Shown here: in pieces, positions 34,301 to 43,637 of the stretch | Numbering within the stretch: position 1 is the first letter of the stretch | Layout: each line of letters opens with the position of its first letter | Assembly (NCBI RefSeq): GCF_963678635.1 | Contig: NC_087064.1 | Span: 24,234,539-24,298,538 of the forward strand | Reading direction: 5' to 3' | Origin: Symsagittifera roscoffensis | Lineage: Eukaryota > Xenacoelomorpha > Acoela > Convolutidae | DNA length: 64,000 nt | Position numbers and translations under genes: made by a program | Notes under the pieces: generated by a model | What the model was told of the DNA's origin: nothing | Databases searched by the model: none | The model's input: the letters and a program-made list of their open reading frames with translations, nothing else

Positions 34301-35202
34301 GCTGGCTTCAGCCGCTTTTGGGCGAATTGTAACAAATGAACTCAAGCTGTATAATCACATTTGTGTTTAGCGAATGTCCCATTACTTTCCACTCCTTGTT
34401 TTTCACGCTTATATACAACTTATCGAGCTTTCATGCTTATCGATCTTTTAAGAACTAGAACACCTGATCCAGCCCCGGCTTTAAATTTTTTTCCGCTACT
34501 TTAACTTTGTTCACCTATTAAAACTTTCTGAAGGCGTTTTTGCATTCATTTTTAGAGGCATAAACTGTCGAAAGCAGACACCAAATTTGTTCTACAGTGC
34601 CAAATAAGCAAAATTGTTTAGAGAGCCGATGAAGAAAAAACACATCAAACAAAAAAAGAAAACCATAAATCCTTAACTTTTAGAAAAACTGAAAAAAATG
34701 CAATCCGCAAGGAAACAGTTTGCAAAAAAATCGTGTGCCTATTTTTTGAATTTGTCTGCACATCGTGTCGCAGTTGGCAAAAAATCATTACGACGTCTAG
34801 CTGAGTTTTCAAACTTAGAACAAAATTGTGTCACCACGCCTCTGAATTCCACTACAAAGGCTTCCGTCAGTTTAGACGCACGTCGAATCCAATTTACAAT
34901 GATGCCCTCACAATATGACGACACAAGATGATCAATGCGTCTTTATAAGACAAAAAGAAAAATTTTAAAAAAAAATTAAAAAACAATTGCTATCGGTTTT
35001 TTCTATCAGTAATTTAGCGTTAATGACTTTCTAGCTTTTGGAAAGACTCAGTGAAATAGTTCGCAATTTTAGCTTGAGTTCTGTTGAACACGCCAACGGG
35101 ACTATTGAAACTGCACTGGCGCCATTTACACAAAATTATGCAGATTTCGAATTTTTGAAAAACCAAAATATTCCGTCGGGTTTGCCTTTCAATCATATCT
35201 AA
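28181..35202 (+). CDS. VPS52: Multi-exon gene, VPS52-like (GARP/EARP complex subunit), exons in separate entries
   Basis: A series of plus-strand open segments, richer in G+C than their surroundings and mostly bounded by AG acceptors and GT donors, read in order like the vesicle-tethering protein VPS52. VPS52 is a cytosolic coiled-coil subunit of the GARP and EARP complexes, which capture endosome-derived vesicles at the trans-Golgi and recycling endosomes. The clearest family resemblances are IWSQFEAHFEMKLEM (family LWPRFELILEMN), KRERLSFLI (family RKEQLVFLI) and the C-terminal NGT...AL...Y..F....LPF pattern. The N-terminal third has not been found and would lie left of 28 kb. Introns hold hAT and dispersed-repeat copies. 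Some predicted residues between exons are missing, so a decayed copy cannot be excluded. The match is from memory. Confidence 0.55.
28683..28795 (+). CDS. VPS52: VPS52-like exon b
   Basis: Acceptor TTTAAAATTTAG, donor GTAAAT, 113 bases. It reads PLQLERKIVETLENVGQFYF, then KQFANSLFRR. The family has an E-I-R-x-x-Y-x-E-T-M-x-K-I-x-x-x-Y-x-K segment here. The helix is amphipathic and basic at its end. Confidence 0.5.
29195..29480 (+). repeat. Second subfamily of the dispersed repeat (GCATGC-bearing)
   Basis: Shares with 62,689-62,965: CTCGTATCA start, GACTGCCAT, GTGTATGGAACTAA, CAATTAGCTGC and CTTGCATGCGTGC with AGCATGCGCAA. Lies in an intron of the VPS52-like gene, just left of exon c. Confidence 0.6.
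29578..29650 (+). CDS. VPS52: VPS52-like exon c
   Basis: Acceptor CTGGCAG, donor GTTAAG, phase 2 at the end. It reads STEQLRLVKSICSGVNIRLD then SC. Position and pattern correspond to the family segment ending in D-C-Y-D. A shorter upstream acceptor (AATAG at 29,563) would add a few codons. Confidence 0.45.
29780..29848 (+). CDS. VPS52: VPS52-like exon d (right boundary uncertain)
   Basis: Acceptor TTTCATTGAG, then LKLLSRLLNARAKRVALCLD before a stop at 29,846. The family has a leucine-rich helix, then KRxVPALDxYW. The true donor probably lies inside this span (GTGTGG at 29,819 or GTTTGG near 29,832). Confidence 0.45.
   Translation: MKLLSRLLNARAKRVALCLDYD
30380..30505. repeat. Small inverted and tandem repeat, CAGCCGAT / ATTGGCTG
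   Basis: CAGCCGATTTAAAATTGAGA near 30,399 is answered twice on the right by TCTCAATTTTCAATTGGCTG, the two right copies about 38 bp apart. The transcript could fold into a hairpin. Intronic. Confidence 0.55.
30551..30606 (+). CDS. VPS52: VPS52-like exon e
   Basis: Acceptor AAATTAG and an excellent donor ATG|GTAAGC. It reads WFEIWSQFEAHFEMKLEM. This is the best single match to VPS52, where the W-x-x-F-E-x-x-x-E-M core of the C-terminal half is conserved. The exon is 56 bases, entered in phase 1. Confidence 0.6.
30644..30960 (+). repeat. Two short dispersed-repeat ends
   Basis: GACTGCTCGTAT at 30,644 and again at 30,888, each followed by a decayed hairpin and CTGCCTTTTA or CAGCCTTTTATGG. The interiors are lost. 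Confidence 0.5.
31048..31555 (+). repeat. Dispersed ~0.5-kb repeat, forward copy in an intron
   Basis: Nearly full length: CTCGTATCAAGGCAAAACCC, TTCCGACTGCC, CATCCCCCCACACGCCATTA, CCAATTTGGAACAATTTCTA, AGACGGATTAAATCTCCGC, TTAATAGCGCAAAATATATC, GAGCTCAGGA, ending AAAGTCGGGACAATAA. No open frame that is not a shadow. Confidence 0.7.
31862..31990 (+). CDS. VPS52: VPS52-like exon f (donor uncertain)
   Basis: Open from 31,838; likely acceptor ATTGAACAG at 31,861. It reads SIVRNQLRNFESLLAYQQLL, then EKRERLSFLISGIRLTLAV. Family members have ENFxLRxAxxxSxRKEQLxFLI here. The best donor, GTGCCT at 31,991, is weak. The open frame continues to 32,041 and directly abuts a hAT-type fragment at 32,030, which may have disturbed the original boundary. 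Confidence 0.5.
32030..32300. mobile_element. hAT-type miniature element fragment beside exon f
   Basis: Begins CAGTGGCGGATGTAGG, matching the inverted right end of the 20,466 element, then a run of about 23 G at 32,054-32,076, GTCGACC blocks and GGCGTTTTTAGGCGC. The far end is missing. It interrupts the sequence immediately after the last codons of the VPS52-like exon f frame. Confidence 0.7.
32661..32720 (+). CDS. VPS52: VPS52-like exon g
   Basis: Strong acceptor TTCTCTCTTTTAG and donor CAGCG|GTATTT. The 60-base exon reads SLGLKSVYEMLSIFDSFRQR. The splice signals are the best on this strand. Assignment to VPS52 rests on position after the FLI motif and the Y-D/E-M-L pattern. Confidence 0.5.
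32868..33353 (-). repeat. Dispersed ~0.5-kb repeat, full-length reverse copy
   Basis: Reads as the reverse of 31,048-31,555: TTGTTCCGACTTTTG, AAAGTAACGGAATATTTG, GAGCTCAAATTTGAA, GCGGAGATTTAATCCGTCTT, GGCGTGTGGCGGGAG, AAAAGGCAGT, CAGGGC, then AATACGAGTAGTCTTG. This and the 31,048 copy flank VPS52-like exons f and g in opposite orientation. Confidence 0.7.
33466..33492 (+). CDS. Possible 27-base VPS52-like exon
   Basis: Acceptor CTTCCCTTATTCAG and donor AAAG|GTTTTA enclose SLAAREIGK. It is very short, so chance is possible, but the acceptor is good and the phase can be kept open. Confidence 0.3.
33500..34190. other. Intronic, no feature seen
   Basis: AT-rich intron of the VPS52-like gene, between the 27-base exon and exon i. 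No repeat or exon recognised. Confidence 0.4.
34268..34328 (+). CDS. VPS52-like exon i
   Basis: Acceptor TTGTTCTCTCTTGAG, possible donor GTAACA at 34,329. It reads LEDLKSPIIYKLASAAFGRI. It may match the EELLSPxFG segment of the family. The frame stays open to 34,370, so a later donor is possible. Confidence 0.4.
34700..34931. CDS. Exon-like segment of uncertain strand
   Basis: G+C is higher than the flanks and both strands are open. Plus: acceptor CATCGTGTCGCAG at 34,773, reading KKSLRRLAEFSNLEQNCVTT onward to a stop at 34,929. Minus: ATG at 34,924, reading SSYCEGIIVNWIRRASKLTE onward. It lies between VPS52-like exons i and k, favouring plus, but no convincing donor was seen. Confidence 0.25.
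35035..35202 (+). CDS. VPS52: VPS52-like terminal exon
   Basis: Acceptor GACTTTCTAG, then 55 codons to TAA. It reads LLERLSEIVRNF, then ANGTIETALAPFTQNYADFE, and SGLPFNHI at the end. VPS52 proteins end with F-x-N-F-x-N-G-T-x-I followed by a helix and LPx..ELINIHxIM, so the resemblance covers the expected C-terminus with the last turn missing. An internal donor (CGG|GTTTGC) cannot be excluded. Confidence 0.5.
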   Translation, partial: LLERLSEIVRNFSLSSVEHANGTIETALAPFTQNYADFEFLKNQNIPSGLPFNHI

Positions 35203-35364
35203 GAAACTTGCACTTCGACTGATGATAAAAACTGACAAAAAATATATATATTTTTTTCGTTGCCAATTGAAATGTTTAGTCCTACTGTTTAAGATATTTT
35301 CCAGAAAGTCAGCTTTTGGGCTGTCAGTTTTGTTCTTCGCAGCCGTTTTGTTTTCAGGTTTTCA

Positions 35365-35562
35365 TTACGAGGCCAAACTGTGCACTGGATAGGCGCACAG
35401 TTTTATGTCTGTATGTTCCTGGATTCCATAGACAAATCTTTAAACATGTTACAATTTTGTCGGAACGATCAAAGAAAATGAAAAAACAAAAGAAGAACAA
35501 AGGGAGCGTCCTTGTTGTGGAATCCGCTTACAATGCACAAAATGCACAGATTGGCCTCGTAA
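35365..35562. mobile_element. 198-bp miniature element, TTACGAGGCC inverted ends, copy 1
   Basis: Ends TTACGAGGCCAAACTGTGC and GCACAGATTGGCCTCGTAA are inverted copies. The outer TTA/TAA is best read as a TA duplication (Tc1/mariner-like) inside a conserved T...A, though this is not certain. A second copy lies at 49,486-49,681. Shared interior: GTGCACTGGATAG, GTTCCTGGATTCCA, GTCGGAACGATCAAAGAAAA, GAACAAAGGGAGCGTCC. It sits just downstream of the VPS52-like terminal exon. Confidence 0.8.
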
Positions 35563-35569
35563 TGTTATT

Positions 35570-36790
35570 GCTGCAGAAAAAAAAATTTTATGCTGGCAAT
35601 GTTCTGCAACAAAAAATAAACATTTTTTTTTGGGAAAATTGTTTAACCATCTTCTAAAACTGGACCAAAGGAACGAATTCTAAAACCATATATTACGCAA
35701 AACTGAATTGGCGCTATTTTTGAAACATTTTTAAGCGCATGATATAACTTTAGACAAAAATAGATCGACTGACGAAGAAGTTTTATAACGTTTTTTTTTT
35801 GAAAATTTGATTCAAATGTGCTTTTACTGTAACAAAAACTGTTAGTTCAAATGATTGAATTCAGAAAAAAAAACACAGAGCAAGAAACTGTTAAGTAATT
35901 ATTGAGAGAAAAATAACAAAAGCAACACGAAGAAAGGCACCATGTATTCTTAATGTTGCGGGAACTTAATTGTCTTATCATTCTTCTTAAGAATATCAAC
36001 ACTTATTTTTATTAGTTAAATGAAAAGTTTTCTGGTATGTATTAAGACGCATTCATGCAAATGTTTTTTTTTTGTGTTTTTCAACTATTTTAAAGGAATT
36101 GTGAATCTGCCTCCATAAAAGGAGTTTTTTAGCTTTAGTGAACATCAAACTATCATACAATTTTGAGCTAAGTAACAATAGTAACAATATTTCAGAAATC
36201 TTACATCTCATGCAGTTTAAATTTTCTTATAGCCATGCAAAAAAAATTGTATAATTTAAGAAAATCGTAAAATTTTTTGTCAAAAACATAAAAGCTTCAT
36301 TTTCAATTGTTTGTCACTTTCCTCGGCTGCAGTTGTAATTTTAGATACAATAAGAAACAGAAAAATAGCTGAGCAGCGCAAAAATTGTTTTACAGTCAAG
36401 CTGAAAGCGAGGAAGTAAAAATCAGTTTAAAAATAGTTAAGCATTTGCCTGAAAGATACCAATTTATTCACTTCGCAGTTTTTTTGGCACAATCTAAATT
36501 GACTCAAAAAATAAACTTTACTTTATAATTACCCTACCACCCAACACTTAAACAGTTAAGAAGTTCTACACCATAATAACTCCTTAAAAATTTTCTTATC
36601 AAATAAAATCCGAGGACAAAATCTTTTTTTTTCTTTTGGTATTTTCAATAGGCGAATTACTTCTGCGTGGCAAATTATCGGTACTCATAATCATTCCAAA
36701 ATGATGTAGGGCCAAATATAATTAGTCATATAAATTCTTCGCAAAAATTAGCAGTTGCAATTGATATGGGCAGTACATACTCTACAGCTA
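35570..36790. other. Gene-free stretch
   Basis: Homopolymer-rich AT sequence with nothing recognised. At 36,800-36,845 it meets a reverse end of the dispersed repeat (GGGCAGTCGGAACAATCAGG, then AATACGAGCAGTC). Confidence 0.4.
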
Positions 36791-36799
36791 CTAAAAAAG

Positions 36800-36845
36800 G
36801 GCAGTCGGAACAATCAGGGCTTTGTCCTGTAATACGAGCAGTCTT
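36800..36845 (-). repeat. Dispersed-repeat end, reverse
   Basis: GCAGTCGGAACAATCAGGGC, TTTGTCCTG, TAATACGAGCAGTC. Only the terminal module remains. Confidence 0.6.
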
Positions 36846-36849
36846 TTTG

Positions 36850-39800
36850 GCCTTACAAATTGTTTCAGACTAAATTGAGGCATGCTTGTTTGTCTATTCA
36901 ATAACTCTATGCACAGTATAATAATTGGTACGTTACATAGCATGTGGGGGGATAATGTTTAAAAAAATCATTTTTTTCTATTTTTTTTTCATTTTTTATT
37001 AAATTCCATTTTTGTGAAAAGCACTTTTTCATAGATTTTAAAACCCACCTGAATTCAGCAGTTATGTTGTTATTTATCAACAAGCACTTTTTAACAGTTG
37101 CAACAATATCTACAAAATGACACTTGATTTGGCAGTTAAGTAGCGCTATGTTGATCATATTCAAAAATAATTGAACAATTTAGACTTTATCTGCGGAACC
37201 TAGCGGCAGATCTGATATTTTAAGATAGGGGGCAAATGTCAGAGACGACCCTTGCAGACAAAATTCAAAAAATTAGCTTTGTCATGATATTTGCTCCAAT
37301 GACCAAAATCCGTCAACCGCAGCGTAAATCGCATTAAAAAAATGTTTCAAAATGTTTTCTAGCTAGCCGTTTTTAGAGATTGAACTGAGAGAGAAAAAGT
37401 TGAAAAAAAGGAAACCATTTCTTTTAGAAAACTTTTGTTTAAAAATTGATTAAATTTGATGAATTTGAAGCACAAATTTCATATTCGTTTTATGCCGACT
37501 ACATTTAAGCCCATAAAAATAATGAATAAAATTAATCCTAGAATTCAATAATGGTTAAAAAAATTTTTGCCATTGCTTTTTAGCGACAACTCTGTTTATC
37601 GATGAGTGTAAAACAATTTTTGAATCTCATGTCATCAATCTCAAACTTTCGTGTATAGATCAACTTTTATTCTCAGCCTAACGCTTTTGTTTCGAAAGGT
37701 TTCACGCCAAGGGATTCCCGAAAAACTTGGCAGCTTTCAAAGGTTTTCTATCCATTTTCAACATTTCTTCAAACTAGACTTTATTCCGAGATTTGATCTT
37801 GATAACGCTCAAGATAATTTTTAAAATGCAGATGGATAAATCTGGTTATAATTTTGAGATATAGTTAAAACATGATACAGATTAATTCTGAAACCAAATG
37901 AATTTTTAGTTGAAAAATATGTTTCATTGAAAGAATGTACAGATAATTATCACGCAAACGAAAACTTTTGTCCGATTTTTAAAGAAAGCGGCAAAACAAA
38001 TTGTTCGGTATGGTTTTTACGAAAAAGCATACGAAACAAACTGTACCGTCATTCTCTCAAAAACTCGGAAAAAAGCCTTCTTTTGCTCAAAACAGCTAGT
38101 TATTAAGCATGCTTGCTGTATTTTTAATTAAGGCCAAATTTGGAGATAGTAACTAAAGTCAATTCAAAGTCCAAAAATTGAGCTCAAAAAGTTCCTCCTT
38201 GAATTCTTTTGGTAAAGATCTTGAGGGTTTGCAACTTAACAATCTTACAAGGCTCCACACTAATTAATGAGCAGTTGAAACTTTTATGTATGACCTCGAA
38301 AGCGTTATAGCAATTATTTATGCTTTTTGAACTACACTAAAGAAGAAGCATATTCCAAAACTGAAACGAAATAAGCGTAGCATCAGTTGCTCCAAATTTC
38401 CAAATAAATGACTTGAATCGTTTATTTGCCTGTCTGGTACCGTTTTTTTCATCAGAAATTTGACCTTTTTATTAGCCATTGTCAACGAATTTTCAGTATT
38501 ATCCTAACCTTATTGAAATCTTGAGCTATTATTGGATACAAAATTTTCCATCAAATGTAGCTACAAGTAACCAATCGTACCTAGAAATCACCAGGTTACT
38601 TAATAGTAAAATTAAATTGCCACGATTTCATAATTGAACGAGTAACATAAAACCATGTGTTAATCCAATAAACATTTAAACGCTCAGATATTAATACACA
38701 AAAAATTTTATTTCACCACATAAGAATTTTTTTCTGAAAAAAAAGAATGCAAGTGTGTACGCATTTTGATGTATACGCATTCTGAAAAATTGTCGTGTGA
38801 TTCAAAAAAATCATAAATTTCAATTCTTTTGAATTAGTCGCCCATTTTTTGTTCCGATATTGGAAGATGCTTTTTTTCTTCGATAAACTTCTGGCAAAAT
38901 TAAATCGCCCGGCGGAACGATCCCTACATCTTCGTGGGCACGCCAGGTGCGCCCATTCCTAAATTAACCTGCCTCGATTTTACTCAAGCTGCTCGATTGA
39001 TACTTAAATGCTGAAAGTCTAACGCAAATTGTTTATGCGTGGCGAATCATTCAGCACCATAAAATAGTTCCAAATTGAAACAACCTAACTGTCCTTTTTA
39101 ATTCCATAATTGATTGAAATTTAACGTTCAAAATTTGATCTTATCAAGCTGAAGTTCTTACTTTTTGATATTACGAAAATTTAATTGAGACCAAATAAAA
39201 GGCAATTGAAAAATTCAGGACGTTGCCCTGATAAGAAAAATTTTTTCTATTTAATTGCCTTTACTGAAAACTCTATTTACCTATATTGTTTTTAACATGC
39301 ATAAAAAATCAAAAAAAATGAAGTAGAATTAATAGATGAAAATTAGCATCCGACAATTTTCAAGATTGAACTACGATTAAGTTGGAAGTGGAAAGGTTTT
39401 TGCGTCAGAATAATTTGCCCTGGTGACGCACATATGAGAGCTAGTATAAACCTTTGCTGTTTTTTTTCATCATCACGAACTGGTCAAATTATAGACTTTT
39501 AATTTCCTTACTTATCAAAAACAATTCTAGCCAAATCAGTTTGTACTGAGATCTGAAGTTATGTGTCGGTGATTTTTGGATAACTAAAAAACATGCAAAA
39601 CCAATGACAAGCTTGAAATGGTCTTGTTAGAAACAAAAATTGACCATTTTTTTCCGTTACTTTCATCAAAAATTTGGAAAAATTGTCACAATGCTGCTTT
39701 TTAATAGCCGAGATTAAAATCTACCTGCGCTATCATTCGACTAACAAACTCGATTACAATAAACAGAGGTTTCACCGGTGTCTTTTCTTTTATAACCTAA

Positions 39801-40180
39801 AAACACAACTTGATTTTAAAACATATGTTCTTTGGATCTAAGTTAAATGCACGACAGAACAAAATAATGGTATGAATTTAAGACTGCAAATGAGATTCAA
39901 AACGTATAAATTGAAAGATTCAATTATCAGCTAATTATATTTTTCAGAATTACCACCAGCATCGGTTGTCGTCTCAACAATTGTCGTCTTATTTTCCTTG
40001 AAGCCTAACTTTTCGAAAGATTCTTTTTCTATAAATTTTTTCACATGATTCTTAACAAGATATCCATATTAGCTTACGACCCTAGTGAACTCTACAAGCT
40101 ATTAATTCAAACTAGCAAGCAGAGCAACAGTTTCACTGCAAGACCGCTCGTAGATGTTCTAATTCAGTGAAAAATCAATT
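36850..40180. other. Mostly gene-free; one weak exon-like segment at 37,679-37,740
   Basis: At 37,679-37,740 an acceptor CTTTTATTCTCAG leads into plus-strand PNAFVSKGFTPRDSRKTWQL and a GTTTTC donor; no family recognised. A G+C-rich patch near 38,905-38,985 is open on the plus strand (LAKLNRPAERSLHLRGHAR) without a good acceptor. A decayed dispersed-repeat end lies near 39,205-39,235. Confidence 0.25.
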
Positions 40181-40408
40181 TTAGATCTAAATTTGAGATC
40201 TGAAACGGGTTGTGAAATATTGAATAATGCAAAAAAAAACTTTAAGACTAGGTTAATTCAAAGGATTAAAAGTGGATCAAAACCGGATATTCATTCTGAG
40301 TTTCTCTACATTCTTAACCACGAAGAATGCGACAACTTAAGGATGAGATGCGAATGGCCCAACTTTGAATGCGTTACTACGAGAAAATCTAGCGGAAAGC
40401 GCAATTGA
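40181..40408 (+). CDS. Candidate terminal exon, unidentified
   Basis: An acceptor AATCAATTTTAG near 40,180 leads into a charged open frame ending at TGA 40,406-40,408. Segments read KTRLIQRIKSGSKPDIHSEF and ECDNLRMRCEWPNFECVTTR. Balanced amino-acid use and four cysteines near the end make it more protein-like than its neighbours. It could belong to a gene separate from the VPS52-like one. No homologue recognised. Confidence 0.25.
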   Translation, partial: LDLNLRSETGCEILNNAKKNFKTRLIQRIKSGSKPDIHSEFLYILNHEECDNLRMRCEWPNFECVTTRKSSGKRN

Positions 40409-40416
40409 AAAGTCCG

Positions 40417-40465
40417 GCTAATGGTTTGAAACACCTAATGGTTTGAAACGGCGAATGGTTTGAAC
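40417..40465. repeat. Three tandem copies of AATGGTTTGAAAC
   Basis: CTAATGGTTTGAAACACC, CTAATGGTTTGAAACGG and CGAATGGTTTGAACTCG follow one another with a 17-18 bp period, immediately after the candidate terminal exon. Confidence 0.8.
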
Positions 40466-41299
40466 TCGCAAAAAAGTCGCCCTTAATTACGTAGATTTGC
40501 ATGTATGTAAATTTCTGGCCGCCGAAATTGGGCCATTCTTAGAACATAGGATCTACTTAGCAGTCTCCACCCCTATGTTATCAAAAAGAATCTCCATCCC
40601 CCCCCCCCTAAATAAATACAGTAAGTTAGTACTAGAGCGTTCTATTGATAATTTTCAATTTTGTTTATTTCTAAATGATCGAAAACTCGATTAACGTAAT
40701 CTACTTAAAAATCCGCTTTACTTGAAGAGGGGATAGTTATAAGTAGATCCAAAAATTAATGACCTTTTTTAAGTCATCCATTTCAAACTTTTCGGCGCTC
40801 TGCCGAGATCTAAAATGGCCATATTTTCGCGCCGTTGCATATTTTTTAGGCAGACACGTTAATTTTCCCCGATTATTTAAGATAATTTTCCCCGACTCGA
40901 GAACTGCAACACGGCAGGAATAGTGTAGCTAAAATTCTTAAACTATTCTCATGTTTCGCGGGATGAGAATCACAACCAAAATGATTATCTCACTTCCTAA
41001 TCTGCTTTAAAAATTTGCGTAATTTGCTTCTTTCCTGTCCCGTAATTGCATACTTCCTGAAAAGGGACGTTTAATTGCAACTGCAGACGCGCGTTATCAG
41101 CTAATTTTCAAAAAAAAATTAAATTTGAGTTGCTCGAGTGTGAATTTTGAAGTGATTTATTCCGCTGAAGTGCAAGTGTGACGAACCAGATAAAAACTGT
41201 TGAAAACGCTATGCGTTGAGAGATCAGATGAACGTAAGATGAGATTTCAAGTATACACCGGGGAACAACTGTTCAAAAATATTTCTTCCAAAATTTCTT

Positions 41300-41990
41300 T
41301 TTAGTGTCGAAGTACAACAGTGCCGAAAAAAAATGGTTCAACAGTGCCGAAAATGAAAACTTTGTTCAACAGTGCCGAAAAAATGATTAAATTTCAACAT
41401 ATTAAGTGCAACAAACAAAAATGGGGCAGTACAACAGTGCCGAAGTACAACAGTGCCGAAAATGAAAAAGTGTTCAACAGTGCCGAAAATTGATGATTTT
41501 CGGCACTGTTGAACAATAAATTTATTTTCGGCACTCTTGTACTTCGGCACTGTTGAACACCCCTCTAAGAGCGCCACAGCAGTGCCGAAGTACAAGAGTG
41601 CCGAAAAAAAATTTATTGTTCAACAGTGCCAAAAATCATCAATTTTCGGCACTGTTGAACATTTTTTAAATTTCGGCACTTTTGTACTTCGGCACTGTTG
41701 AACGCTCCCATTTCAACATATTAAGTGCGACAAACAAAAATTAAACGGCGAACGTTTACAATCTTAAGTGGCACTTAAAGTTTTTGGGAGAGAAAATTTG
41801 CAATTTTGACGTTTTGGCGCCAAAATAATTGTTTAATTTGCAGTTGCAGACCTTTGGCGCCGAAATTGGAGTAATTTTTTTAGATAATTGGCTCCAGTAA
41901 TTTCTCGATCTTTAGAAAACGCGTTTAATTTATTCTGAAATTTTCCCGCTGTTTACGGCACTGTTGTAATTCGGCACTGTTGAACGCCTC
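41300..41990. repeat. Palindromic cluster of CAACAGTGCC / GGCACTGTTG
   Basis: The decamer CAACAGTGCC occurs exactly at 41,315, 41,339, 41,367, 41,432, 41,448, 41,475 and 41,621. Its reverse occurs at 41,502, 41,546, 41,648, 41,691, 41,957 and 41,973, plus variants with one change. It is usually followed by GAA and preceded by GTT or GTA. The block 41,473-41,560 is an inverted copy of 41,578-41,665, so the region forms a large cruciform centred near 41,569. TTTCAACATATTAAGTGC recurs on both sides (41,394 and 41,713), suggesting an insertion. Long frames across it are repeat artefacts. Confidence 0.9.
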
Positions 41991-42094
41991 CTTTTAGTTT
42001 CAACGTCGGGAAAACATTAGGTTATGACACATCCTGTAGATTAATTTTTCAAGCTTTCTTTCTGCATTTTTTTTCCGAAATTAAGATGGAACAA

Positions 42095-42735
42095 GATTGC
42101 TTGTATCAGGGCGAATGCCTTTTAACGTCTATGGAGCAGTGTTTGTCTCTAAAAAGATGAAGTTTTCGAAAATGGATTTTTTTAAAGTTCTATTTATTTG
42201 AAATTTCCTACAACTTTTCTAAAAAGATGAAGTTTTCGATGCAAAGAATTTGTTTAAAAATTTTTATTTCAACAAATTTTTCAATCTGTTCAGAAAGATA
42301 AAGTTTTCGAGAAAAGGAATTTTTTTTGAAACATTTTAAAAACGTTTTAATTCTCTAAAATTATCATACCAGAAACTAATTGAAAATGTTATGAACAGAA
42401 CCTTGTAACGTATTAATTAGAGCAACTAGCATACCTCGTTTCGACTTGGACTGACTGGATCAGATTGCCACTTACGTGTTAATAGTACAAAAATATCGCG
42501 CGGTAATTATCCGATTATAGTCAAACTGGCAGTTTTCAAAACCTCAGATTTTTGCAGAACTTATCACAAGGTTGAAAATATATTTTTTCAAATTTGATGA
42601 CTCAGACATCAATGTCTTTTGGATAATTTTCAGAAACCCCGTCAAAAGTGACTAGAAAAAATTCGAAATTTTTCTGGAGACAAAAAACGACCCCAAGCAC
42701 GAATATTACGGCACTTTCTTCGAAAGTCAAGGCAA
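42095..42735 (+). repeat. Dispersed repeat with an internal tandem insert
   Basis: Starts GATTGCTTGTATCAGGGC, GCCTTTTAACGTCTATGGAG. Between 42,150 and 42,315 three imperfect ~72-bp units contain AAAAAGATGAAGTTTTCGA. The family resumes at GACTGGATCAGATTGCCACT and ends AAAGTCAAGGCAACA. Confidence 0.55.
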
Positions 42736-43183
42736 CAGCAAATTATGGCATCATTCAGAAGTCTATTGAAAAAAAATGTTGTCATCAAGCTTGTTAAAGA
42801 TTTTTTTTTCATTTTTTACTCATCTTTAATCAAACGAATTTGATTGTACTCGAAACTGATTGGCCGGAAACAATTGTAAAGGAAGAGTTCGAAGTGCGCA
42901 TCCAAAAATGGTTTCATAAATAGTAACTGGGTACAAACCGTGAAAAACAAATTTCCAGGCGTCGTTTGGCAAGTATTTTAAGGGCGTCAGATAGAAAATC
43001 TGAATGCCAAAAAGTTTCGTAACCAGTAGAAAGCAGTTGAAACTTTGAATAATAAATGATCGCTGGATAGCTATAGATCTAAACTATTCTTTTATATAAG
43101 TTTAGTTTTTCGTACAAAATATCTAAAAAGTTTAAATTCTGAGACAAAGTTTTACTCAAATTCAAAAACTTGTTTAGTGATGT

Positions 43184-43189
43184 GCTGAG
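43184..43189. repeat. Target-site duplication GCTGAG, left
   Basis: The six bases directly left of the element, identical to 48,992-48,997. Six-base duplications are characteristic of Maverick/Polinton integration by a retroviral-type integrase. Confidence 0.9.
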
Positions 43190-43637
43190 AGTAGTATATG
43201 TTGGAGCAGCTCAGCCGGGGGGGGGGGGTTGAGAACCCCTATGTAACAATATAGGCAATAGAGTGTCCGTTCCTCAACCTATGTATTAACATAGGGAATA
43301 GATTTCCCAATTTATTAAGATAAAGAATATAATTGATAAGGTTTCATGGCTTTTGTGACGCTTAGTGAATGGTAAGAAAAACGGTATTTTTGGATTTTGC
43401 GTGGAAATGTCTAGTTTTTTCGCAAAAATCTCGGCGCGCATTACCTACTTGGTAAATATAATGGGTGTATTACGTGTACATTGTAGAATGATGTTTTTTG
43501 GTTTATGTTTAGTCAAAACTAAGATGCGCAAAAACTCAACTTTTTATCAAAAATTAAAAACATGTTAAGATTTGATTTAATTTAAACTCTCAACTATTTT
43601 TTTCCATGAGCTTTGTTTTTAAAACAGTGCTCTATCT
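43190..43637 (+). repeat. Left terminal inverted repeat of the Polinton
   Basis: Pairs with 48,536-48,991 reversed. Shared blocks in order: the first 20 bases, the G run near 43,217, ACATAGGGAATAGATTTCCC, GGTTTCATGG, GATGCGCAAAAACTC and, at the inner end, CAGTGCTCTATCT. The arms differ by many substitutions and indels, so the insertion is old or the arms no longer convert each other. Confidence 0.88.

Noticed and set aside
34698-34931. 77-codon plus frame as a stand-alone small protein
   Set aside because: More likely exon sequence of uncertain strand; both strands are open and there is no start context.
35020-35238. Minus-strand 72-codon frame
   Set aside because: It is the antisense shadow of the VPS52-like terminal exon.
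41338-41595. 85-codon minus-strand frame
   Set aside because: Its sequence is a translation of the CAACAGTGCC repeat cluster (GTVE and GTVV repeats).
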